Source: Candidatus Zixiibacteriota bacterium (lineage in GTDB: Bacteria; Zixibacteria; MSB-5A5; JAABVY01; JAHJOQ01). Taken from it: DNA of 6,706 nucleotides. The notes below the pieces were generated by a model. It saw nothing but the letters and a program-made list of their open reading frames with translations. It did no database searches and was not told where the DNA came from. Below, piece by piece: positions 1 to 6,240 of this stretch; the stretch's first letter is position 1, and each line of letters starts with the position of its first letter. A program made the translations under genes and the position numbers. The stretch is taken from NCBI GenBank assembly GCA_024275215.1, contig JAJRZO010000426.1, positions 1 to 6,706 on the forward strand, read 5' to 3'.

Positions 1-24
1 GATGAGCGTACTACGGAGTTTCAT
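1..24 (-). CDS. Start of a second ABC sugar permease (MalG-like), partial
   Basis: On the minus strand an ATG at 24-22 overlaps the TGA stop (23-21) of the upstream permease gene as ATGA, the usual translational coupling between paired permease genes. The eight visible codons read MKLRSTLI. A short basic N-terminus running into hydrophobic residues is typical of MalG/UgpE-type inner-membrane permeases, and this gene normally follows the MalF-type permease in carbohydrate ABC operons. Only the start is in the window, so the identity rests on position, overlap and these few residues. The partner would form a heterodimeric channel with the 21-911 product. Confidence 0.55.
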
Positions 25-911
25 TCGGTTGTGCTCCTGCCGATGCCGAACAGCTTCATCTGGAGGAGCGCGAAAATCATAATTATGACAACCAGTATGT
101 ACGCCGCTGCCGATGCGTAACCCATGTCGAATTTGTGCAGTCCTCGATCATAGACGAAATAGACGGCTGTAAGCGTGGAGTTGAGCGGACCGCCTTTTGT
201 CATGATGAATATTTCGACGAATACCTGAAATGATTTGATCGTGTTGATCAGCACGACATAGAGAAACATCGGGCGCAATTGGGGGAGAGTGATCCGCACG
301 AATTTCGACCATTCGGACGCGCCGTCGAGAGATGCTGCTTCGTAATGTTCTTCAGGAATCGATTTCAATGCAGCCAGAAACAGAAGCATGTAATAACCCG
401 ATGCGATCCAGATGTCCATCGCCATGATTGCAGGCAGTGCAGTTTTTTCAGAGAAGAGAAAGCCGCGTTCCGGGGTCGGTATGCCGACGAGATTGCACAG
501 CATTGTCAGATAGCCGCCGCGTGAGTAAAGATTTGTGAAGATCAATGCAATGACCACCAGCGATGTAATCGACGGTATGAAATATGCCGAACGAAATATC
601 CTTGCTCCGGGAATCCTGCGATTCACGAGAAGTGCAAGAATCAGCGCGATGACTGTCGTGAATGGTATCGTACCGACGACGAATATCGCGGTGTTGGCGA
701 GAGCTTTCAGGAAATCGGGATCGCTGAAAAGCCTGATGTAGTTTTGCAGGCCGACAAAACTTGTCTGGTCACTCAGCAGCCTGAAATCAGTCAGGCTCAA
801 ATAGAACGAATAGATTAGGGGATAAACCCAGAAAAGCAGCAGTGTGACAAGCCAGGGCGAGAGGTAAGCTGTTTTGATTCCATTGCCGTATAGAGAATCT
901 CGACGGGGCAT
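21..911 (-). CDS. Carbohydrate ABC transporter permease, MalF/UgpA type
   Basis: A 296-residue inner-membrane permease with about six membrane helices (roughly residues 17-39, 72-95, 108-127, 160-183, 213-232 and 266-287). The cytoplasmic EAA loop that docks the ATPase is clear at about 191-210: it begins EAASLDGAS and ends ITLP, followed by QLRP. The N-terminal stretch with LSPW and VYPLIYSFYLS, and the GLQNY segment near 54-58, are typical of the MalF/UgpA subfamily. Length is normal for the family. It starts 3 nt after the binding-protein stop and overlaps the next permease start at its own stop, so it is the middle gene of an uptake operon. The substrate is probably a sugar, oligosaccharide or polyol, but the sequence does not show which. 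Confidence 0.93.
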   Translation of the reverse strand: MPRRDSLYGNGIKTAYLSPWLVTLLLFWVYPLIYSFYLSLTDFRLLSDQTSFVGLQNYIRLFSDPDFLKALANTAIFVVGTIPFTTVIALILALLVNRRIPGARIFRSAYFIPSITSLVVIALIFTNLYSRGGYLTMLCNLVGIPTPERGFLFSEKTALPAIMAMDIWIASGYYMLLFLAALKSIPEEHYEAASLDGASEWSKFVRITLPQLRPMFLYVVLINTIKSFQVFVEIFIMTKGGPLNSTLTAVYFVYDRGLHKFDMGYASAAAYILVVIIMIFALLQMKLFGIGRSTTE

Positions 912-914
912 TTT

Positions 915-2138
915 CTAATCTCTGAGCAGCCTGTTGATCTGCTCGGTCGCTGATTTTAGCGCGGATTCAGCGTCAGCCTTATGATATATTGCCTGCTCTA
1001 CAGCTTTCTCGATGTTCTCTTCAATGTAAACCCATTTCTCATGGAACGGGGGAGTCTTTGCTGTGGTGATTTGTCTGAGAAAAACGCGACTGAGTGAATC
1101 AGCGCTTTCTGCGACTATTTCAGCGGCGGCAACATTGGCAGGTGTCGGAGTGCCGACTGCCCGGCAAAAACGCAGATCAGCATCTGCGGAGGTCATGTAT
1201 GCGACAAAATCCAACGCTTGCTCGGAGTGCTCAGTTTTGCCGCTTATGGCGAGATACTCTCCGCCTGCAAACGATACCGATTCATGCGATGAATCGGGAA
1301 CAGGGATTGTCGTTGCGCCTATTTCAAAATCAGGGGGCTTCTTTGCGATTCGCCTGAGCAACCAGTCGCCGGAGATGATAAATCCTATTTCGCCAGCAAG
1401 AAACCGTTCGTCAAGACCCTGCTGAGTATCCATACAGCCTGCGTCCGACAAGGTGACATAGTAGGACAATGCCTCGACGGCTTCGGGTTGGTCAAGTAAA
1501 CATATTGTATGATCGTCCGACAGGATACGTCCCCCATTGCTCCAGAGGAATGGAAGGAATTTCTTGTACAACCTGTGTCGCTCGGCTGAGTTCGAGCCAA
1601 ACCCGCAATACTGATCTCCCAGAGCATTGATCCTGTCTGCTTCATCAAGCAATTCAGCCCATGTAGTGAGTGGACTCGTATTTGTTATGCCAGCGTTTCG
1701 TCGCAGGTCATTGTTATAATATAGGACACGCGTACCGAGCAGCCACGGGATGGCGTAGCATTGACCATTCAGCATTGCCGGTTCCCACATAAGTAATGAT
1801 GACCTGGTGCTGTCATAGTAATTTGTCAGGTCTGACAGCACGCCGTTGCGTGCAAATTCCCCGATCCAGTCAGAACCGAGTTCCACAATGTCAGGCGCAG
1901 TGGCGGTGCTGAATGCCACTACAATTTTCTCGTGACCATCTGACCATGTCAGATCAACCAAATCGATCTTTACATTCGGATGCTTTATCTCGTATTCATC
2001 AATCAGCTTCTCTATTGTCGGCTTGACATCGGGGGAAGTCCAGAACTGCCAGACACTGAGCCTGATAGTGTCGTTCTGTTTCTGATTACCGCATGACAGA
2101 AACGAAAGAAAGATTGTTATTAGCAGCATTTTTTTCAT
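915..2138 (-). CDS. ABC transporter solute-binding lipoprotein, family 1 (sugar)
   Basis: A 407-residue extracytoplasmic solute-binding protein that captures a substrate, probably a carbohydrate, for the permeases encoded after it. The N-terminus is a short lipoprotein signal: MKK, a hydrophobic core, then FLSC with Cys16 as the likely lipidated residue. Phe at -3 is unusual for a lipobox but tolerated. Family-1 features include a beta-strand start (IRLSVWQFW, residues 25-33), the segment APDIVELGSDW (81-91), the YYNNDL segment after the first lobe (140-145), GFIISGDW (252-259) and the late AGGEYLAISG (291-300) followed by a helix reading ALDFVAYM. Length is typical. The ATG at 2138-2136 lacks a clear Shine-Dalgarno. 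It is the first gene of the minus-strand operon. Substrate unknown. Confidence 0.93.
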   Translation of the reverse strand: MKKMLLITIFLSFLSCGNQKQNDTIRLSVWQFWTSPDVKPTIEKLIDEYEIKHPNVKIDLVDLTWSDGHEKIVVAFSTATAPDIVELGSDWIGEFARNGVLSDLTNYYDSTRSSLLMWEPAMLNGQCYAIPWLLGTRVLYYNNDLRRNAGITNTSPLTTWAELLDEADRINALGDQYCGFGSNSAERHRLYKKFLPFLWSNGGRILSDDHTICLLDQPEAVEALSYYVTLSDAGCMDTQQGLDERFLAGEIGFIISGDWLLRRIAKKPPDFEIGATTIPVPDSSHESVSFAGGEYLAISGKTEHSEQALDFVAYMTSADADLRFCRAVGTPTPANVAAAEIVAESADSLSRVFLRQITTAKTPPFHEKWVYIEENIEKAVEQAIYHKADAESALKSATEQINRLLRD

Positions 2139-2149
2139 GCACGCAATGA

Positions 2150-2179
2150 GTTATCCAGCCACCCGCGAGTCAACTTCAA
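2150..2179 (-). promoter_or_regulatory. Weak sigma70-like promoter candidate for the ABC operon
   Basis: Reading the minus strand, TTGAAG (2179-2174) and GATAAC (2155-2150) are separated by 18 nt; each matches four of six consensus bases. The GATAAC lies 11 nt upstream of the binding-protein ATG, so a transcript from here would start at or very near the start codon. A TTGACT at 2173-2168 is a better -35 hexamer but sits only 12 nt from GATAAC. The assignment is by eye and weak. Confidence 0.22.
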
Positions 2180-2191
2180 ATTCAGTTTTTG

Positions 2192-2220
2192 TTGACGATG
2201 ATAGCATCATTTGTCATCAT
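2192..2220 (+). promoter_or_regulatory. Sigma70-like promoter candidate for the plus-strand operon
   Basis: TTGACG at 2192-2197 matches five of six -35 bases. After a 17-nt spacer, CATCAT at 2215-2220 matches four of six -10 bases. It lies in the divergent gap ahead of the six plus-strand genes and would give a 5' leader of roughly 50 nt before the GTG at 2277. The spacer contains the palindrome at 2198-2210, so repressor control is conceivable. Consensus rules for this organism are unknown. Confidence 0.3.
2198..2220. promoter_or_regulatory. Palindrome plus 10-bp-phased repeat, possible operator
   Basis: ATGAT-AGC-ATCAT (2198-2210) is a perfect 5-bp inverted repeat around a 3-bp centre. CATCAT occurs at 2205-2210 and again at 2215-2220, exactly one helical turn apart. 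Both sit in the middle of the divergent intergenic region and overlap the plus-strand promoter candidate. This arrangement fits a small dimeric regulator's binding site, possibly controlling the sugar operon, but short AT-rich repeats also arise by chance. Confidence 0.25.
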
Positions 2221-2238
2221 GCCCGTGATAAGGTGTAT

Positions 2239-2245
2239 GGAGGTG
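2239..2245 (+). promoter_or_regulatory. Strong Shine-Dalgarno (GGAGGTG) with no matching start
   Basis: GGAGGTG is a near-perfect ribosome binding site, but it ends 31 nt before the GTG at 2277, far outside normal spacing. No ATG, GTG or TTG lies 4-12 nt downstream of it in the frame of the 2277 gene. The frame is open upstream from 2232 after a TAA at 2229-2231. It may belong to a longer N-terminus with a rare start codon, or it may be chance. Confidence 0.35.
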
Positions 2246-2276
2246 TACCGTTAGGACCCATCCTGTTCTGACATTT

Positions 2277-3383
2277 GTGTTATTGTACCTGATGGCGAAT
2301 GTTGCGCTATGCAGCGACCCATTGTCATTTTCTGTCTATGACACTCCATCCGATGGCGGCGGCAGTGTTACAATCAGTTGGCAGGCGCCGGTTGAATCAA
2401 AATCGATTCCGATAGGCAGCTTTGTCATATTTCGTAAAATGAACGAAGAAGTGTCATGGTCATATTTAGCATCCGTTAAGGCTGAAAACGGGCTGTTAGA
2501 GGATCGAACTGCTGTTGATGGCGTCAACTATACATACAAAATCGTTAGTTATGCCTCCGATGGAGCATCGGAGTGGGTTTGTCCATATCAGGTTGCATCG
2601 AAAGCGCAGTGGTTCGACTCTGATAGGCTGCCGGTACTTGTCGGAGTTTTGGTCTGTCTGCTTGCACTCGCGGGAGTTGCTCTCCTGCATAAGAAAGGCA
2701 AGCCGTTTGATATCAGGCCGATACGAGGCCTTGAAGCTGTCGATGAAGCTGTCGGACGAGCAACGGAAATGGGTAAACCGGTGCTCTTTACGCCGGGATG
2801 GGGCGGCGATATCCAGCGTCCGACCACGATTGCCGCGTTGAATATCCTTGGGCATGTCGCATCGAAAACGGCGTCATACCGATGTGATCTTATTTTTCCG
2901 ACACATGATCCTGTCATCATGGCGGCAGCCGAGGAAGTCATACACGAGGCTTATATCGAGGCTGGCGAGGCGGATCGATACAAAGCCGAAAACGTTTTCT
3001 ACACGACATCATCGCAGCTTGGATATGCCGCGGCAGTCGATGGCGTTATCACAAGGTATAAACCGGCGGCGATCTTTCTGTTAGGGACATTCGAAGGTGA
3101 GGCATTGATCCTCGCTGAGACCGGAAACTCTATCGGAGCTATGCAGGTGGCGGGTACCGATTCGACAATACAATTATCATTTTTCATGGTCGCCTGCGAT
3201 TACACACTGATCGGCGAGGAATTATTTGCAGCTTCAGGTTATTTAACCGGTGATGCGAAGATTCTGTCGTCAGTACGAGCGCAGGATTTCATGAAGATTC
3301 TGATCGTAGTTGTTCTGCTTGCGGGAGCTATCCTCGTTACATTCGGGATGGTTGATTTTGCTGGCTGGATAGGGAAGTCATAA
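2277..3383 (+). CDS. FN3-domain membrane protein with DUF6754-like domain
   Basis: A 368-residue protein of unknown function. Residues 1-12 look like a short or truncated signal peptide. Residues about 16-107 resemble a fibronectin type III domain: DTPSDGGG, then VTISW, FVIFRK, and a late YTYKIVSYASDG. A membrane segment follows (118-137), then the basic HKKGK. An alpha/beta domain spans about 145-330, and a second membrane segment spans 339-361. The domain carries TPGWGG (172-177), ALNILGHVASKTASY (187-201), THDP (209-212), G283-x3-G287-x4-AG, and CDYTLIGEEL (307-316). From memory this resembles Pfam DUF6754; no search was made. Predicted topology is FN3 outside and the alpha/beta domain in the cytoplasm. 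The GTG start has no Shine-Dalgarno at normal spacing and the true N-terminus may lie further upstream. It is the first gene of a four-gene membrane cluster, ending 2 nt before the next gene. Confidence 0.82.
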   Translation: MLLYLMANVALCSDPLSFSVYDTPSDGGGSVTISWQAPVESKSIPIGSFVIFRKMNEEVSWSYLASVKAENGLLEDRTAVDGVNYTYKIVSYASDGASEWVCPYQVASKAQWFDSDRLPVLVGVLVCLLALAGVALLHKKGKPFDIRPIRGLEAVDEAVGRATEMGKPVLFTPGWGGDIQRPTTIAALNILGHVASKTASYRCDLIFPTHDPVIMAAAEEVIHEAYIEAGEADRYKAENVFYTTSSQLGYAAAVDGVITRYKPAAIFLLGTFEGEALILAETGNSIGAMQVAGTDSTIQLSFFMVACDYTLIGEELFAASGYLTGDAKILSSVRAQDFMKILIVVVLLAGAILVTFGMVDFAGWIGKS

Positions 3384-3385
3384 TA

Positions 3386-4009
3386 ATGCTATCCAAGAAA
3401 ATACCGATAGCTGTCTGTTTTCTGTTTGGTCTGTTTGGACTGGTGCAGTATTTCTCGCCACACCCGGCGGCAGTATCAGCTTACTCTACAGTGCTTGACT
3501 GGGTACAGATCATTTTCGCATTCACATTACTTGTTGGCGTCGTGTCGCTATTGCAAATACAACTCAAACATGTTTCGAGAAAAGAGAAGTACTGGGGATA
3601 CAGCATCGTCACTATTGTCGGAATTTTAGTCATGGCGGTCTTTGGTTTTGCGGGTGGAACAGAACGTGGAACTGCGTTCATGTGGGTGTTCGACAACATG
3701 CAGGTTCCAATGCAATCGACAGTCTTTGCGATGCTTGCGTTTTTTGTCGCCACCGCCGCATACAGAGGATTCAGATTACGAAATGTGGAGGCGGGCATTC
3801 TCCTTGCAGCAGCGATAATCATCATGCTTGGCCGAATTCCGATAGGGGAAATGATCAGCGCGAGAATCCCCGAAACTGCCGAGTGGATACTCAATGTGCC
3901 GTCGATGTCAGCAAAACGCGCAGTTCTGATCGGAATTGGACTTGGTTCGATTACGACTGCGCTGAGAGTCATTCTTGGAATCGAGAGAAGTTATCTTGGA
4001 AGGAATTAG
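3386..4009 (+). CDS. Six-helix membrane protein of unknown function
   Basis: A 207-residue integral membrane protein with about six hydrophobic helices (roughly 6-22, 32-58, 69-88, 107-126, 134-150 and 178-197). I do not recognise a named family. Likely conserved signatures are VPMQSTVFAMLAFFVATAAYRGFR (107-130), followed by the basic loop RLRN and VEAG (134-137) leading into a helix that ends MLGRIPIGEM (147-156). The loop arginines (127, 130, 132) and Glu135 stand out at a membrane boundary. The ATG at 3386 comes 2 nt after the previous stop, with AGGGA about 10 nt upstream. The next gene starts 3 nt after its stop. It has no enzyme or transporter motif I can name and is probably a membrane partner of the flanking anchored domain proteins. 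Confidence 0.8.
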   Translation: MLSKKIPIAVCFLFGLFGLVQYFSPHPAAVSAYSTVLDWVQIIFAFTLLVGVVSLLQIQLKHVSRKEKYWGYSIVTIVGILVMAVFGFAGGTERGTAFMWVFDNMQVPMQSTVFAMLAFFVATAAYRGFRLRNVEAGILLAAAIIIMLGRIPIGEMISARIPETAEWILNVPSMSAKRAVLIGIGLGSITTALRVILGIERSYLGRN

Positions 4010-4012
4010 TCA

Positions 4013-4813
4013 GTGGATTTGAGCAGAATCGACAGACGATATATCTATCTTGTCATTGCGATTGCTATTGCAGTACCTCTTTTGCTAAAAGTACAGCTTC
4101 CCGTCAGTGTCGGCCCTGAAGTTCAGAAAGTGTATGATGAAATCGACAGCCTTCAGTCCCGCGATTGTGTGATGATTTCATTTGATTTCGAGGCGTCATC
4201 AGTGGCTGAAATCAAGCCTGTGGCGGAAGCTGTGATCAGGCATGCGTTCGAGAAAAACCTGCGTATTGTCGGACTGGCGCTATTCTCCGAGGGGACAGCC
4301 ATCGGTTATAATATCATCTCGTCGCTTGCCGAGGAATACGGAAAAAAATACGGCGAGGATTATATCTACCTGGGATTCCGTCCGCAGTATGTTTCGGCCA
4401 TTCTTGGCATGGGAGAAAACATTGATCAAGTTTATCCGCTCGATTATTTGAATGATGATTGGAAGGACTTTCCGCCGTTTTCGGATGTTGAAAACTATCA
4501 CGATATTTCGCTTGTCGTCTCTATTGCCGACGGTTCTCTGCCGACATATTGGGTAGAGTATGCAGGCAGCCGGTATGGGCAGAAAATTGCAGCCGGGATC
4601 ACTGCGGTTATGGCGACATCGTACTATCCCTATACCGCTTCGGGGCAGCTTGTCGGAATAATCGGCGGTCTGAAAGGCGCGGCGGAATATGAGAATCTTC
4701 TCGGTTACACAGGCGGTGGACACAGGGGAATGCTGGCGCAATCATCGGGACATCTTGCGATTATCGCGCTTGTGATTTTGGCGAATGTTGCAGCACTGAG
4801 GAAAAAGAGATGA
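4013..4813 (+). CDS. Double-anchored membrane protein, paralogue of the 2277-3383 domain
   Basis: A 266-residue protein with a membrane segment at about 10-26, a soluble domain (about 35-240) and a second membrane segment at about 247-262 ending in RKKR. Basic residues before the first segment and after the second predict both ends inside and the domain outside the cytoplasmic membrane. The domain shares ordered motifs with the 2277-3383 product: E182, G185-x3-G189-x4-A194-G195, Y207-T208-x2-G211, L213-x4-G218-x-L220-x-G222-x-A224, and AQ at 242-243 just before the last helix. It lacks that protein's FN3 domain and GEE acidic pair and has a Gly/His-rich stretch (234-247). The start is GTG at 4013, with GGAAGGA (3998-4004) 8 nt upstream. 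Its stop overlaps the next ATG as ATGA. Function unknown. Confidence 0.82.
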   Translation: MDLSRIDRRYIYLVIAIAIAVPLLLKVQLPVSVGPEVQKVYDEIDSLQSRDCVMISFDFEASSVAEIKPVAEAVIRHAFEKNLRIVGLALFSEGTAIGYNIISSLAEEYGKKYGEDYIYLGFRPQYVSAILGMGENIDQVYPLDYLNDDWKDFPPFSDVENYHDISLVVSIADGSLPTYWVEYAGSRYGQKIAAGITAVMATSYYPYTASGQLVGIIGGLKGAAEYENLLGYTGGGHRGMLAQSSGHLAIIALVILANVAALRKKR

Positions 4814-5409
4814 CCGAATTAGGCACATTGATCGCGCTTATACTGACACTCATGGTGTTTTCATTCTTGTATAAAGAAAATCCCATCTATCGTTTTGCAG
4901 AATATTTGCTTGTGGGAATTTCAGTCGGATACTATCTGGTTATAATTTGCAGAAATACGATATATCCGCTGGTGATCGAAAAACTCTTCATTCATGGGGA
5001 GTATCTTGTGATCGTGCCTGTTTGTCTGGGGCTTCTGATGTTCGCGAGGCTCAACAAACGATGGGCATACCTGTCGAGGCTTCCACTTTCGCTGATGATC
5101 GGATTCGGAGCGGGGATATCGATTCCGGCAATGCTGCAGGCACGGATACTCAAACAGATGTCTGCGTCGATGCAGTCGCTGGCGACGATCAACGGCATTA
5201 TTATCCTGATCGGAATTATCAGCACTATCACCTATTTCTATTTTTCTAAACGCCAGGAGGGAATGTTCGGGAAAGTTACCCGGCTCGGCACATATTTCCT
5301 GATGGTGTTTTTCGGTGCGACATTCGGTTACACGGTGATGTCGAGGATATCCCTGTTGATCGGCAGATTCGAGTTTATTCTCAGAGATGCTCTCAGAGTG
5401 ATTTCTTAG
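4810..5409 (+). CDS. Multi-pass membrane protein of unknown function
   Basis: A 199-residue integral membrane protein with about six helices (roughly 4-21, 31-55, 62-80, 89-110, 127-146 and 155-177), and a short amphipathic or re-entrant C-terminal stretch. Signatures that look conserved are KENPIYRFAEYLLVGISVGY (22-41), with Arg28 and Glu31 at the membrane edge, and the C-terminal RLGTYFLMVFFGATFGYTVMSR, followed by LLIGRFEFIL (182-191). I do not recognise a named family. It starts as ATGA on the upstream stop with GAGGAAA (4798-4804) at good spacing, so it is translationally coupled to the double-anchored protein. It is the last of the four unknown membrane genes; the DUF72 gene follows after 15 nt. 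Confidence 0.8.
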   Translation: MTELGTLIALILTLMVFSFLYKENPIYRFAEYLLVGISVGYYLVIICRNTIYPLVIEKLFIHGEYLVIVPVCLGLLMFARLNKRWAYLSRLPLSLMIGFGAGISIPAMLQARILKQMSASMQSLATINGIIILIGIISTITYFYFSKRQEGMFGKVTRLGTYFLMVFFGATFGYTVMSRISLLIGRFEFILRDALRVIS

Positions 5410-5424
5410 GATCGGAGGATTCAG

Positions 5425-6240
5425 ATGGCTGATCTCGATAACATAAAGATTGGAACATCGGGGTATTCATATCTCGACTGGGTCGGGACATTCTATCCTG
5501 AAGGAATCAGGAACAGCGATATGCTCGAGTACTATGCAGAACATTTCGATGTCGTCGAAATCAACTCACTGTATCAGTCGATACCGAGTCCCCGGATATT
5601 GGAAAATATGGAGCAAAAAACGCCGGAGAATTTCAGTTTCATGGTCAGGACACACAAGAGCATCACCGACGACAGGACTGATATTCTTGCCGGCGTGGAA
5701 AAATTCAAGGAGAGCATCGCGCCATTGTCTGAAACGGGAAAGCTCAGAGGCTTGTTGCTTCAATTCCCATATTCGTTCCGCTGGTCCCAGAAGAATTTCA
5801 CTTATCTGACGAGAGTAAGAGATCTTCTTCACGGTTTTCCGTTGTACTTCGAGTTCAGACACCGCGGCTGGCAAAGAGACGAAGTCTTTACACTATTTTA
5901 TGAGAGTAAACTGCATCTTTGCTCGATGGACGCCCCTCAGATCGATGCTCTTCCCAGACCGGAGCTTTTCAGTACGGCGAGGCGAGCCTATATCAGGCTT
6001 CACGGTCGTAATTCGGCTCAGTGGTGGCATCGCGGTGCGCATCGCTATGATTATAGCTACACAGAAATCGAACTTAAACAATGGATCAGAAGGATTCGCG
6101 AAACCAGGGATGTGATCAGAGAAAAGTATATCATTTTCAATAATTGTCATGCCGGACAGGCCGTTCGGAATGCAAGGGAGATGATCGACATCCTGAAGGC
6201 GGCAATCAAAGAGGAACAACCTGCAAATGCGGCAACGTAG
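5425..6240 (+). CDS. DUF72 family protein (YecE-like)
   Basis: A 271-residue soluble protein of the DUF72/YecE family, which adopts a TIM-barrel-like fold; its biochemical role is not settled. Signatures run in the expected order: IGTSGYSYLDW and FYPEG (9-27), YYAEHFDVVEINSLYQSIP (36-54), TPENFSFMVRTHKSIT (66-81), LLLQFPYSF (110-118), YFEFRHRGW (141-149), AYIRLHGRN (188-196) and IIFNNCHAGQAVRNA (236-250). Length is typical and no signal peptide is present, so it is probably cytoplasmic. The start is secure: GGAGGA at 5414-5419 lies 5 nt before the ATG. It follows the membrane cluster by 15 nt and overlaps the next gene by 14 nt, so it is probably co-transcribed with both. Confidence 0.94.
   Translation: MADLDNIKIGTSGYSYLDWVGTFYPEGIRNSDMLEYYAEHFDVVEINSLYQSIPSPRILENMEQKTPENFSFMVRTHKSITDDRTDILAGVEKFKESIAPLSETGKLRGLLLQFPYSFRWSQKNFTYLTRVRDLLHGFPLYFEFRHRGWQRDEVFTLFYESKLHLCSMDAPQIDALPRPELFSTARRAYIRLHGRNSAQWWHRGAHRYDYSYTEIELKQWIRRIRETRDVIREKYIIFNNCHAGQAVRNAREMIDILKAAIKEEQPANAAT

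Noticed and set aside
2237..2254. Five-codon leader peptide ORF (MEVYR)
   Set aside because: Its ATG overlaps the GGAGG that would need to precede it, and there is no attenuator-like structure after it. It is noted only in relation to the start problem.
2253..2264. Short inverted repeat AGGA-CCCA-TCCT
   Set aside because: Four-base arms are too short to call a hairpin, terminator or operator; chance is likely.
2139..2276. Possible riboswitch or RNA gene in the divergent gap
   Set aside because: The gap is only 138 bp, shows no tRNA-like or stable long stem structure, and is explained by promoter elements.
3481..3972. Open frame of 163 codons on the minus strand
   Set aside because: It lies wholly inside the plus-strand membrane gene 3386-4009, has no family resemblance, and a composition expected of an antisense shadow.
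4280..4741. Open frame of 153 codons on the minus strand
   Set aside because: It is contained in the 4013-4813 gene, whose frame carries membrane segments, a good Shine-Dalgarno and paralogy. The antisense product shows no domain.
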